Source: an uncultured Alphaproteobacteria bacterium (lineage in GTDB: Bacteria; Pseudomonadota; Alphaproteobacteria; Rs-D84). From it: a stretch of 64,000 nt of DNA. A program made the translations under genes and the position numbers. The number at the start of each line of letters is the position of its first letter. Positions within the stretch are counted from its first letter, which is position 1. Below, piece by piece: positions 8,414-17,240 of the stretch. Under the pieces are notes generated by a model. It saw nothing but the letters and a program-made list of their open reading frames with translations, did not search any database and had not been told where the DNA came from. The stretch is taken from assembly GCA_934272785.1 (NCBI GenBank), contig CAKQSE010000002.1:62001-126000 (forward strand), written 5' to 3'.

Positions 8414-9472
8414 ATGCATATTATTTTAGCCGTTATTGCATTGTTGGTTGTGCTGGGCGTGGTGGTGTTTATCCACGAACTGGGGCACTTTTTCGCGGCG
8501 CGCTGGGCGGGTGTTCGTGTGGATAAATTCTCAATCGGATTTGGTCCGGCAATTATCAAGTGGCACGATCGCCACGGGACCCAGTGGCAGATTGCATGCC
8601 TGCCCCTGGGGGGATATGTTTCCATCTATGGCCAGGATATGATGTTTAACCGCGGGGAATACGCGAAACTGGACGCCGAGAAAAAGCGCGGACATTACCT
8701 GTCGGCACCGGCGTGGAAACAGTTTATTATTGTTGCCGCGGGCGTTACGATGAATTTCATACTGGCGTGGTTGATTTATTCGGGTATGTTTATGGCACGT
8801 CCGAAAAATGTTCAGTTACCCGTCGTTGGCCAGGTTATCCAAGAATCTGTTGCATTTGACGCCGGCGTTAAACCGGGCGATGTCATTATGCGCATTGATG
8901 GCGAAAAAATCACCAACTGGGGCGAATTGATTATTGCCAAAGAATTGGCATCAAACCGCACGGCAAATGTCGTGATTTTGCGCGATACGGAACTGGTGAA
9001 CGTTGAATTGACGCCCGCCGAACGTTGGGGACTGGTTGCCGACGGCAGCAAGACCGAATTGCGCAAGAAAGGATTCTTTGGCGCAATGTTGGCCGGGGCG
9101 CGTGAAACGTATTACCAATCAAAAACATTGCTGGTCGTGCTGAAACAGATTGTGACCGGTGAACGTTCATCGAAACAGTTGGGCTCGTTTATCACCATTG
9201 CCCAGGTATCTGGCCAGGCATTAGAGGCAGGAATCTTTGCCCTGTTGTCTATTATTGCCTTGCTGTCGGTGAATTTGGCTGTTATAAACCTGTTACCGTT
9301 GCCGGTGTTGGACGGTGGTTACCTGATGATATTGATTATCGAAGGGATAACCCGTCGCAAATTGGGCGGGCGCGGGATGGAAATTGCAATCATTATCGGT
9401 TGGATTTTGATATTCGGTTTATTTGCGTTGACCATGTGGAATGATTTGGCACGCGTATTTGGGTTGAACTAG
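8414..9472 (+). CDS. rseP: Site-2 intramembrane protease RseP
   Basis: Intramembrane zinc protease that cleaves anti-sigma factors and remnant signal peptides. HELGH is at residues 21-25 within the first membrane segment. A single PDZ domain follows at about residues 135-220 (VIQESVAFDAGVKPGDVIMRIDG). The second zinc motif NLLPLPVLDGG is near residue 295. With 352 residues it is the one-PDZ form usual in alphaproteobacteria, smaller than the 450-residue enterobacterial protein. The stop lies 2 nt from the bamA start. Confidence 0.96.
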   Translation: MHIILAVIALLVVLGVVVFIHELGHFFAARWAGVRVDKFSIGFGPAIIKWHDRHGTQWQIACLPLGGYVSIYGQDMMFNRGEYAKLDAEKKRGHYLSAPAWKQFIIVAAGVTMNFILAWLIYSGMFMARPKNVQLPVVGQVIQESVAFDAGVKPGDVIMRIDGEKITNWGELIIAKELASNRTANVVILRDTELVNVELTPAERWGLVADGSKTELRKKGFFGAMLAGARETYYQSKTLLVVLKQIVTGERSSKQLGSFITIAQVSGQALEAGIFALLSIIALLSVNLAVINLLPLPVLDGGYLMILIIEGITRRKLGGRGMEIAIIIGWILIFGLFALTMWNDLARVFGLN

Positions 9473-9474
9473 GG

Positions 9475-11745
9475 ATGAGCAAGAAAAAACTTTTTATCGC
9501 AACAGTCTGTGCAATCGCCACCACTGGCGCGACCGCGGCAACGGTTTCGCGCATTGATGTTACCGGCGCGCGACGCATGGACAGTGAATCTATCCGTATT
9601 CTGTCGGACGTGAAAATCGGCGACAACGTGGGCGAGGCACGCGCCAACGAAATCGCCAAGAAATTACAAGAAAGCGGATATTTTTCGCGTATCAACGTCC
9701 GCATGTCTGGGAACGTGTTAAAAATTGACGTGACCGAGGCACCGACCGTCAACATGGTCACGGTCGAAGGCAACGATGAAATTTCCACCGACGATTTAAA
9801 GAAAGAAATCCGCCTGAAGGAACGCGCATCATACGATGAATCCGTCATCGGTGCCGATACGCAGCGGATGCTGACCATATACCAGCGCAAGGGTTTCTTT
9901 GGCACCAAGATTGAACCCAAGAAAATCGAACTGGACGACAACCGCGTAAATGTTGTCTATGAAATTACCGAAGGTCACCCGACATACATCACCGACATTG
10001 AATTTGCCGGAAACAAACATTTCCGTTCCAGCGTATTGCGCGGCGCAATTCTGTCGCGCGAACACGCGTGGTGGCGTTTTATGACGCAGTTTGATGTCTT
10101 TGACGAAGACCGTATCCAATATGACCAGCAATTATTGCGTCAGTATTACCTGCGCAATGGTTATGCCGATGTCCAGATAACCGACACCACCGGCATATTC
10201 ACACCTGACCGGCAATACTATTCTGTCAAATTCACGATTGACGAAGGGGAAAAATATAAATTCGGCAAACTGAGTGTGGACAATCCGTTCGACGATGTCC
10301 CAGACAGCGAACTGATGGACGCGATGAAAATGTCGCGTGGTGATACCTATAACGTGGACAAGGTAGAAGAAACGATTTCTGCCCTGCGCGGGGTTGTTGC
10401 CGATCGTGGATATGCGTTTATCAATGTTGAACCAATTCCGACCAAGGATGATGAAAATCGCACAATTGGTATGACGTTCAAGATTCACAAAACCAATCGT
10501 GTTTATTTGAATTCTATCAATATCCTGGGCAATGTTCGCACGTTTGACACGGTGATTCAGCAACTGATTCCGATGCGTCCGGGCGATCCTTTTTCCCTGC
10601 AAACAATTGAACAGGGTCGTCAGAATTTGATGCGCACCCGCTATTTCAAAGATGTCCAGATGGTTCCGACCCGCGTCGCGGATGCGAATATGATGAATTT
10701 GGATATCAAGGTCGAAGAACAGCCGACCGGCGAATTATCCGGCGGTTTTGGGTGGTCAAACATCAACGGGTTTATGGTTGATGCCGGCATTACCGAGAGT
10801 AATTTTATGGGCCGTGGCCAAACGGTGCAATTGCGCGGTTCCATTGCGCAATACCAGAAACAGGCATTGTTCAGTTTTACCGAACCATATCTGTTTGGGC
10901 GCGCGCTGTCTGGTGGATTTGATGTGTCATACACAATGTATAACTATTCATCACTGGGCGGGTTTGGATATGACCGCGATTCATTGACACTGGCGACGCG
11001 TATGGGATGGCGTTTGACCGATAACTGGACCCAGAGTGTGCGCCTGTCCGCGTCATTTGACCAGAACTATGACCTGCAACTGGGCAGCAAGTGGCGTAAT
11101 TCCAACCTGTACACATTGGGAACATATTTAAAGTATTATAACCTGGACACCAATTTCCAACAGAACACGCACACCGGCGTTGTGGCGAATTTAGGCCTGG
11201 CGTATACCGGGTTTGGTGGCACCGAAACATTTATGCGTTACAGTGCGGACATAACCGGTATGGTAAAATTCCTGAATGACCGGTGGCAGTTGCGTTCGTC
11301 GCTGGATTTCGGTTATATCCAGCCGCTGGATGGTGACTATGTGTCCCGTGTGTATCGTTATTTCTTGGGCGGGGAATCACTGCGTGGGTTTGATATTGCC
11401 GGCGTCGGCAGTCGTAACTGGTATTACCAATCATACTCATTGGGTGGCATGTGGAAATTGAACGGATCAACCCAGTTGAATTTCCCGGTATTTATCCCCG
11501 ACGAATACCAGATAAAGGGATTTGTGTTCGCAGATTACGGTCTGTTGGGCAAGCCACCACGTGACGAATACACGTATCTGGGGCGCGACAATTACATCGA
11601 CAGTGACCTGCGTACATCGGTCGGTTTTGGTATTTATTGGAACACCCCAATGGGCCCGATGAATTTCAGCTGGGGCTGGCCGTTAAAACTGAACAAATAT
11701 GACCAAGAACAACGTTTCTTGCTATCATTTGAAACACAATTTTAG
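9475..11745 (+). CDS. bamA: Outer membrane protein assembly factor BamA
   Basis: Omp85 insertase of outer-membrane beta-barrels. A signal peptide (ATVCAIATTGATAA) is followed by five POTRA domains up to about residue 420, then the 16-strand barrel. Barrel landmarks are GGFGWSNINGF, the loop 6 motif LRGFDIAGVG near residue 640 (family VRGF/LRGF), and a C-terminal strand ending in Phe (LLSFETQF), the standard barrel signal. The length of 756 is normal. It starts 2 nt after rseP, indicating translational coupling. Confidence 0.98.
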   Translation: MSKKKLFIATVCAIATTGATAATVSRIDVTGARRMDSESIRILSDVKIGDNVGEARANEIAKKLQESGYFSRINVRMSGNVLKIDVTEAPTVNMVTVEGNDEISTDDLKKEIRLKERASYDESVIGADTQRMLTIYQRKGFFGTKIEPKKIELDDNRVNVVYEITEGHPTYITDIEFAGNKHFRSSVLRGAILSREHAWWRFMTQFDVFDEDRIQYDQQLLRQYYLRNGYADVQITDTTGIFTPDRQYYSVKFTIDEGEKYKFGKLSVDNPFDDVPDSELMDAMKMSRGDTYNVDKVEETISALRGVVADRGYAFINVEPIPTKDDENRTIGMTFKIHKTNRVYLNSINILGNVRTFDTVIQQLIPMRPGDPFSLQTIEQGRQNLMRTRYFKDVQMVPTRVADANMMNLDIKVEEQPTGELSGGFGWSNINGFMVDAGITESNFMGRGQTVQLRGSIAQYQKQALFSFTEPYLFGRALSGGFDVSYTMYNYSSLGGFGYDRDSLTLATRMGWRLTDNWTQSVRLSASFDQNYDLQLGSKWRNSNLYTLGTYLKYYNLDTNFQQNTHTGVVANLGLAYTGFGGTETFMRYSADITGMVKFLNDRWQLRSSLDFGYIQPLDGDYVSRVYRYFLGGESLRGFDIAGVGSRNWYYQSYSLGGMWKLNGSTQLNFPVFIPDEYQIKGFVFADYGLLGKPPRDEYTYLGRDNYIDSDLRTSVGFGIYWNTPMGPMNFSWGWPLKLNKYDQEQRFLLSFETQF

Positions 11746-11746
11746 T

Positions 11747-11775
11747 AAATGCCCCGTTTCGGGGCGTTTTTATTT
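11747..11775 (+). terminator. Terminator of the frr-bamA cluster
   Basis: GCCCC-GTTTC-GGGGC stem followed by GTTTTTATTT, 5 nt after the bamA stop. Confidence 0.88.
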
Positions 11776-11781
11776 ATCCGA

Positions 11782-11810
11782 TTGATTTTTTGTGCATTTT
11801 GTGATATAAT
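11782..11810 (+). promoter_or_regulatory. Promoter of the Mtd-like gene
   Basis: TTGATT (11782-11787), 17-bp spacer, TATAAT (11805-11810). Transcription should start near 11817. Confidence 0.75.
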
Positions 11811-11820
11811 ATGGTCAATT

Positions 11821-11850
11821 ACCGATGCGGACCGCACCGGTCTTTTTTTT
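11821..11850 (+). terminator. Terminator-like hairpin in the leader of the Mtd-like gene
   Basis: ACCGATGCG/CGCACCGGT arms with one mismatch and a tiny loop (11821-11841) are followed by eight T residues. The hairpin lies only a few nt after the predicted start of transcription and before the gene. It would act as an attenuator or end a very short RNA. Confidence 0.6.
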
Positions 11851-11874
11851 ACTTTTTTAATCAAAGGATAAAAT

Positions 11875-12387
11875 ATGTCACGACAAATTCAGTTTCGGCG
11901 TGGGACCGCCGACCAGCATAAAAACTTTACCGGGGCCGATGGCGAGATTACCGTTGATACCACCAACAAAACCCTGCGCGTGCACGACGGCGTGACCGCC
12001 GGCGGCACAATGCTGGCACGCGCAGATGCGTCCGTCGCCGCGGACTATATCACCGCATGGCAATCACCCACCGCAGACAACGGTTATACCTGGTATCGCA
12101 AATACAAAAGCGGCTGGGTTGAACAAGGGGGAATTCATAGTGTTGGGAAATTAAACGATGGCGCGGCGACATCTGGCACAATTGCGCCACACATACAGAT
12201 GGCAGACAGCGCGTATTATGTCAACCTGATTCCAACCAGTCCAACCAATTATAATCGTCTGTTTGCAAACCTGGGACCACGTACCAAAAATGAATTTTAT
12301 TTCGGTGTTCGTAATATTGGTGGCACCACATCAGATATTTCTGTATGTTGGCGTGTATCTGGATTTACTGCAACCCCAGGTTCATAG
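11875..12387 (+). CDS. Small phage-type receptor-binding protein with Mtd-like N-terminal domain
   Basis: The first 45 residues (QFRRGTADQHKNFTGADGE, then TVDTTNKTLRVHDGVTAGG) match the N-terminal domain of the major tropism determinant of Bordetella phage BPP-1. That domain is also found on many phage tail proteins and normally attaches to the virion. The remaining 120 residues (WYRKYKSGWVEQGG, then a beta-rich part) look like a short phage tail-fibre tip. No C-type lectin variable region is visible. An AAAGGATA site precedes the ATG. Its 3' end overlaps the convergent glycosyltransferase gene by 23 bp. It sits about 7 kb away from the main phage block. Confidence 0.7.
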   Translation: MSRQIQFRRGTADQHKNFTGADGEITVDTTNKTLRVHDGVTAGGTMLARADASVAADYITAWQSPTADNGYTWYRKYKSGWVEQGGIHSVGKLNDGAATSGTIAPHIQMADSAYYVNLIPTSPTNYNRLFANLGPRTKNEFYFGVRNIGGTTSDISVCWRVSGFTATPGS

Positions 12388-13807
12388 CAATAGCGGGATA
12401 TTCATTGATTACATTGGCAATGGCGGTGTTATTTGGATTTGTTGTCGCGCTGTTTATCGTGTTCCATAAACCAACCGATTGAACCGCAGTGACCGTCCGT
12501 TCATGCAGGTTATATCCAAAACGTGTAACCGATATTTTTCGTTTATTTAACACGGCCATTGCCCAAAACCAAACATCATCTTGATTTGGACACAGTTTCA
12601 TAAACTTTTGATTATTTAATACATCTGGATGTAATGATTTTGGCGGATAGAGAACTCCACCAACGCCACAGAAAAAGTTTTTATATCCATGCCGTCGCGG
12701 CATCAGGCGTTTTTCCGACAACTGCCACTCTGGATAGGGTGCGATTGAACTATCTTCTATTTTTATTGTTCTTATACGATTCGCACATACATCTTTTGGG
12801 TGCCGCGCATGACAACGCAATAACTGCGACAGCATATTTTTCGGATACATAATATCGTCATCAACTGTGATGATATTCGCGTGTGAGAAATCTGCCAACG
12901 CATGAACTAATTTATTATATGATTTGAAATTTTCAGAAACAAACCTAATCTCAAATACAGAATTTTTTGTCAGGGCGTCCAACTGTGGTGGCACGATACG
13001 ATTTGGGAATTCAACCAACGATAAATACAAAACTATTTTGTCTGGTTTAACCGACTGGTTCAATAATGAATTTATAACATTATGCACCTGGTGAATTCGT
13101 GCCGGAAATGTTGTAAGCGATATAATATTTTGTTGTTTTGGGACAACATGCACGCAATGTTTAATTATCTTTGACATAGTTTTTATATAATATTCTGGCG
13201 AAGTATTACTAACCTCTTTATATAAATTACAATTAGAAACCCATGTAACATCATCGGCAACGCGTTTGTATACTGGCGATGAATTTCGTGGCAAAGTATT
13301 ATTATGCCCGTCAACAACCAACAGCGAGATATTTGCAGGAAATTTTTTGTTTAATTCCGCAACTTTATTTATTATTGTTTCCCTATCCCCACCCAGTGGA
13401 AACAGACTGCTTGAATAAACAAGCAAGATTTTCTTTTTCTGTTCTGACAAAACATCAAGAAATCGTTTTATACGACGATTATATTTTTCTGCGACCCATT
13501 CAAATTTCGCATCAAAATCATCCTGGTAGGCATCAAATTCATGACGAAATTGTAAATTAGTGCGCGTATTTACGTATAGATATTTTCCGTCTTCTGACAT
13601 CTGAATAAAATCAGATTTACAAAAGAAATCCTTAAAATTGTTCAAAATCAAATTTATCCTGTCAACCAATCCACCACCAGCACCATGATTTGATATGTCG
13701 CACCAGTCAAACGGCGATGAAAAATTACGTACCCCAAGATATATTAGTGATTGCGCAATAAAACATTTTTCACCAATTGAAATAATTTCATCGTATCTGC
13801 ACTTCAT
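12365..13807 (-). CDS. DUF1796-type N-terminal domain fused to a glycosyltransferase-like domain
   Basis: The 480 residues have two parts. The N-terminal part (about 1-220) begins IISIGEKCFIAQSL, then LGVRNFSSPFDWCD, the pattern of DUF1796 papain-like cysteine peptidase-like proteins, with the Cys in GEKC. The C-terminal part (about 225-480) begins IISLTTFPARIHQVHNVINSLL and has the VDDDIMYP acidic motif and a CPNQDDVWFWAMA segment, as in GT-A-fold glycosyltransferases. It is the last gene of an AT-rich minus-strand cassette with two GT2 genes. The role is probably decoration of a surface glycan or protein; the acceptor is unknown. Confidence 0.65.
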   Translation of the reverse strand: MKCRYDEIISIGEKCFIAQSLIYLGVRNFSSPFDWCDISNHGAGGGLVDRINLILNNFKDFFCKSDFIQMSEDGKYLYVNTRTNLQFRHEFDAYQDDFDAKFEWVAEKYNRRIKRFLDVLSEQKKKILLVYSSSLFPLGGDRETIINKVAELNKKFPANISLLVVDGHNNTLPRNSSPVYKRVADDVTWVSNCNLYKEVSNTSPEYYIKTMSKIIKHCVHVVPKQQNIISLTTFPARIHQVHNVINSLLNQSVKPDKIVLYLSLVEFPNRIVPPQLDALTKNSVFEIRFVSENFKSYNKLVHALADFSHANIITVDDDIMYPKNMLSQLLRCHARHPKDVCANRIRTIKIEDSSIAPYPEWQLSEKRLMPRRHGYKNFFCGVGGVLYPPKSLHPDVLNNQKFMKLCPNQDDVWFWAMAVLNKRKISVTRFGYNLHERTVTAVQSVGLWNTINSATTNPNNTAIANVINEYPAIAMNLGLQ

Positions 13808-13811
13808 TGCA

Positions 13812-14909
13812 CTAACCTCTTATTTTTAATAGCAAAACATAGTTAAATAAAAATAACTTGTTCGTTTTAGTCAATCTGGCCAATGGAATAAAATCAAACA
13901 GTTTTACATCTGTGTAATTTTTCAATTTTCTAATCAAAACAACAGGTAAAAATCCAAATAGATAAAGGTGCTTTTTGCGCATAACTATAAAGTTATCATA
14001 ATCATTATTATGAATAAACTTATACCCATCATGACCAAATCTGGCCACCAGTTGTTTTCGCAAACCGTATCTGCGGTGAATATCAACTACAAAATCAAAA
14101 AATTTTTTTCTGTCACCGTCTGATTCAAAATCTTTTCGTATCTCGTATGCAACATGCGATAAAACGTGTGCATCAACAAATTGTTCAAAATCTTTGCGCG
14201 TCAGCGATGCTTTTTCTATTAAATTCATATTTATGCAAAACGCATTGAATTTTGATTCCGCCTTGTAATGTTGCAAATATTGCGAATCCAGCGAACCAGG
14301 ACACTGATAAAAATAGTGATAATATGTATTGTAAACCAAATAGAACTGTTTAACAGCCAAACCTACCATTGTTAGGAATACACTATCTTGGGCCGTGCGG
14401 ATATTCGCCGGGAACATTATGTTATTTTGTTCCAGGAATTTTTTACTGTATATCGCGGACCAAAACGAATTTGAAAACGCCGTCACATGTTGAGATATAG
14501 CATTTTTTTGTGTATCACCATAGGTAACAGTGCCCAGATTATCTGTTACACACACGTTTCCTTTGACAACATCTGAACGGCTGGCAATTCCCGCCGTATA
14601 TAACCGCCCGTAAAAATCCAGATCTACATAATCATCGGGGTCAACAAAGCCAATATATTCGCCCTGTGCAATTTTCATACCATTATTTCGCGCCACCGCG
14701 ACACCCATATTTACATCATGCGCAATCAGGCGCACACGCCCGTCACGGTTGGCATATTGCTTGATGATATCCAGTGTTCCATCCGTAGACTTATCATCAA
14801 TGCATATAATTTCTATGTCCTGTAATGTCTGGGATATCAAACTGTCCAAACAACGCGTAACATATTTTTCAACATTATAGCACGGAACAATAACTGATAT
14901 TTTTGGCAC
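13812..14909 (-). CDS. Family 2 glycosyltransferase
   Basis: GT-A fold enzyme of the GT2 family. The N terminus reads ISVIVPCYNVEKYVTRCLDSL, followed by CIDDKSTDGT and the donor-binding FVDPDDYVD near residue 93. The C-terminal 150 residues are basic and probably contact membrane or acceptor. It is a paralogue of the next gene (same first 20 residues), indicating tandem duplication. The stop lies 4 nt from the next start. The DNA is AT-richer than in the envelope genes nearby, suggesting acquisition. Sugar and acceptor cannot be read from the sequence. Confidence 0.88.
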   Translation of the reverse strand: MPKISVIVPCYNVEKYVTRCLDSLISQTLQDIEIICIDDKSTDGTLDIIKQYANRDGRVRLIAHDVNMGVAVARNNGMKIAQGEYIGFVDPDDYVDLDFYGRLYTAGIASRSDVVKGNVCVTDNLGTVTYGDTQKNAISQHVTAFSNSFWSAIYSKKFLEQNNIMFPANIRTAQDSVFLTMVGLAVKQFYLVYNTYYHYFYQCPGSLDSQYLQHYKAESKFNAFCINMNLIEKASLTRKDFEQFVDAHVLSHVAYEIRKDFESDGDRKKFFDFVVDIHRRYGLRKQLVARFGHDGYKFIHNNDYDNFIVMRKKHLYLFGFLPVVLIRKLKNYTDVKLFDFIPLARLTKTNKLFLFNYVLLLKIRG

Positions 14910-14911
14910 TC

Positions 14912-16018
14912 TTATTCCTTTATTTTAAATACCGGCAATATCCCCAGCAGGCAGAACATGCGAGAATGACTGTCGTGATAAACTCTGAACAATAAAAAAA
15001 CATCAAACAATTTAACATCTGTGTATAAACGATGGCAAGATACGCGTATCAACGGCAAAAATCCGAATATATAAATACGTTTCCTGCCCAAAGCACTTTT
15101 CGTATATCTGTTATAGGCTTGTTTATTAAATTTCCGCAAAATTCGCAACAATTGTTTGGCCGGGACAAAATCATTTGGTATATCATCACATAACATGCTT
15201 GTAACTTCGCCCACTACATCACACAATTTCTTGGAAGCTTTTTTTGATAAACAGCCCGCAAAATCATTCGTATGTCTGGCAATATTTTTATATAAATCCC
15301 ACATATCATTTTCACGTGCTAGACACATGCAGTCATGTATTCCACAGAAAGTATCTATCAAGACACGATCTGTATATTTTACGGATTTATAGTTTACACG
15401 ATACACATATGTCGCACGTCTTAAGGCATAAAATTGTCCCGCCAGACACATCGCCTTCACAAAAAACACAGGATCTTCTTGGCGAACATAGGCGGGAAAA
15501 AGAATTTTATTATCAATTAGCCATTGTCTATCGTAGATAAATCTTGTAAAACCATAATCATATGGCCAGTCTTTATAAGACATTAGCCCATTTTTCATGA
15601 AACGAACGTTCTCTGCTGAATTTGATATAAAGTCTGTTGCATCCGAATTGCAAAACAGGATAGTTCCACCGCATATTTTCACTTTGTTCTTCTTAGCGGC
15701 AGTGTACATATCATACAATACATCATTATCTGGCAGGAAATCGTCACCATCAATAAAAGCAACGTAATCACCACTTGCACGCTCTAGTGCCAAATTACGT
15801 GCAACTGAAACCCCTCTATTCTCTTGCTGAGCAATTACACATATCCGTGCATCAAATGCTTGCAAATTATTTAAAATCCGTAAGGTGCCATCAGACGAAT
15901 GATCATCAACGCAAATTATTTCAATATCTTGCAGTACTTGCTGGCGCACACTATCAATGCATCGTGCAATGTATTTTTCAACATTATAGCACGGAACAAT
16001 AACTGATATTTTCGGCAC
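14912..16018 (-). CDS. Family 2 glycosyltransferase (first gene of the cassette)
   Basis: GT2 family, 368 residues: ISVIVPCYNVEKYIARCIDSV, CVDDHSSDGT, and the DXD-type FIDGDDFLPD near residue 92. It starts with GTG at 16018 behind AGAGGAAA. It shares the C-terminal pattern IYIFGFLPLIRV...YTDVKLFD with its downstream paralogue, confirming duplication over most of the length. A 400-nt structured leader precedes it. Likely surface glycan synthesis; substrate unknown. Confidence 0.88.
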   Translation of the reverse strand: MPKISVIVPCYNVEKYIARCIDSVRQQVLQDIEIICVDDHSSDGTLRILNNLQAFDARICVIAQQENRGVSVARNLALERASGDYVAFIDGDDFLPDNDVLYDMYTAAKKNKVKICGGTILFCNSDATDFISNSAENVRFMKNGLMSYKDWPYDYGFTRFIYDRQWLIDNKILFPAYVRQEDPVFFVKAMCLAGQFYALRRATYVYRVNYKSVKYTDRVLIDTFCGIHDCMCLARENDMWDLYKNIARHTNDFAGCLSKKASKKLCDVVGEVTSMLCDDIPNDFVPAKQLLRILRKFNKQAYNRYTKSALGRKRIYIFGFLPLIRVSCHRLYTDVKLFDVFLLFRVYHDSHSRMFCLLGILPVFKIKE

Positions 16019-16432
16019 GGCGTTTCCTCTTTATTCTGGGGGCGGGGTTCAAACAACTGGGGAAATCCCAGCCCCGTGTGCCTTCGATATATAACACACG
16101 CACCCGCCCATTCATGGGAATAAGGTCGAACATCGCGTGGTAAAAGAAAACCGCCAATTAAATTGAGCGGTCGGGAAGTTAGAAACGTCATAATAGGTTG
16201 ATGACCCCATTGGCCTTTGGGTGACCCCTGTGGTATAGCCAGCGGCTTCCCGACCAAGATGTCGGGATATTACAGTGCGAAAGGCACCTGTGTTTTTACG
16301 ATGCTTTCGCACCGACCTATTGCTGGGAGTTTCTACGTCCCGAACTTCAATTACCGTTGAAATTCAGTTACGATTTTAAGGGCATTGCCCCAGATTGTAA
16401 AGGGAAAAAATTCACAGCCGGACAAATTATCC
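16019..16432 (-). ncRNA. Structured leader or non-coding RNA upstream of the glycosyltransferase cassette
   Basis: No convincing gene here. Several strong inverted repeats are present. GGTCGGGAAG (16169-16178) pairs perfectly with CTTCCCGACC (16246-16255). TCCCGAC (16248-16254) can pair instead with GTCGGGA (16261-16267). GTGCGAAAG (16275-16283) pairs with CTTTCGCAC (16304-16312). The segment next to the first GT2 gene folds with GGGCGGG/CCCCGCCC-type arms around a CTGGG/CCCAG hairpin. The mutually exclusive stems resemble a regulatory leader. A 66-codon frame (16112-16312, minus) also exists, so a decayed gene fragment is possible. Confidence 0.4.
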
Positions 16433-17221
16433 CTAGAACGCATATGGTTTTGCCATAAAATGCTCGCGCGCCTGTTGGACATTTTTGGCCGCGTCGGACG
16501 CATTGCGACCGTTATCCACCAAATCCAGCGATCCATAATACGCCGTCATCATCGGGTCATATGCGTTTGTTGTGGAAATCCATTTGTCGGTCCCGGAATT
16601 AGGCGCGCCGTATTTATCCAGAACATTTTGCCAAAACGCCAAGATTTTCTTTTGACGCTGGTTTTCAAATTTGTCCGCCGCCCCTTCCAGTTCGTTCACG
16701 TCATTATTATACACAACGCGCCACACGACGTTATCGGTTGCGTTACTGGTAAAATACACCGTGATTGTTTCGCCTGTATTTTCCCGCACCAGATGCAATT
16801 CCGACGCATACATCAATCCACGATTACGCGCCAGACTGTTTATACACTTGGTCAATTCGGCGGGAATAACCGTGCCATTTTGACGGCATTCATAATCCAG
16901 GTTGTATTTCCAATCCTGGGCAATGGAATAAATTATACTGTGTTCCTTGCGCGGGGCATACAGACCGCGTGTCTTGAAAAACAGCGTCTGGACATCATCA
17001 AATTGCATGCCCAGCATAATGCCTGCGATATCAAAATTTGACACCGCCGCCGGTGTTGCGCCGGTATTCAGCGCGACCGATGATACATTGATATCATCGC
17101 CCCCAGAATCGGTAACAACAAAATTTTCAAAATCCATTGGATCGACATCGCCCGACACATCCGCGGCAAATGCCGGGGACGCCATGCACAAAATCATAAA
17201 AAATCCAAAAATTCGTTTCAT
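16433..17221 (-). CDS. Exported protein of unknown function in the VirB8-like cluster
   Basis: I do not recognise the family. The start is set at ATG 17221, which gives a classical signal peptide (MKRIFGFFMILCMASPAFAA) behind GGGGCGA; a longer frame upstream has no such support. The mature part has about 245 residues, with GLYAPRKEHSIIYSIAQDW, two Cys (ECRQNGT, TKCINS) and VWRVVYNNDV. It follows two VirB8-like genes on the same strand at 19-nt spacing. A periplasmic role alongside a type IV secretion-like apparatus is plausible but unproven. Confidence 0.6.
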   Translation of the reverse strand: MKRIFGFFMILCMASPAFAADVSGDVDPMDFENFVVTDSGGDDINVSSVALNTGATPAAVSNFDIAGIMLGMQFDDVQTLFFKTRGLYAPRKEHSIIYSIAQDWKYNLDYECRQNGTVIPAELTKCINSLARNRGLMYASELHLVRENTGETITVYFTSNATDNVVWRVVYNNDVNELEGAADKFENQRQKKILAFWQNVLDKYGAPNSGTDKWISTTNAYDPMMTAYYGSLDLVDNGRNASDAAKNVQQAREHFMAKPYAF

Positions 17222-17240
17222 CTGTCGCCCCAATGTATGG

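Noticed and set aside
11875..16432. Diversity-generating retroelement, suggested by the Mtd-type N terminus
   Set aside because: No reverse transcriptase gene and no template/variable repeat pair were seen; the protein lacks a C-type lectin end.
16019..16432. tmRNA, RNase P RNA or 6S RNA in the structured region
   Set aside because: None of the conserved cores (tag coding segment, P4 helix words, 6S bubble) could be found.
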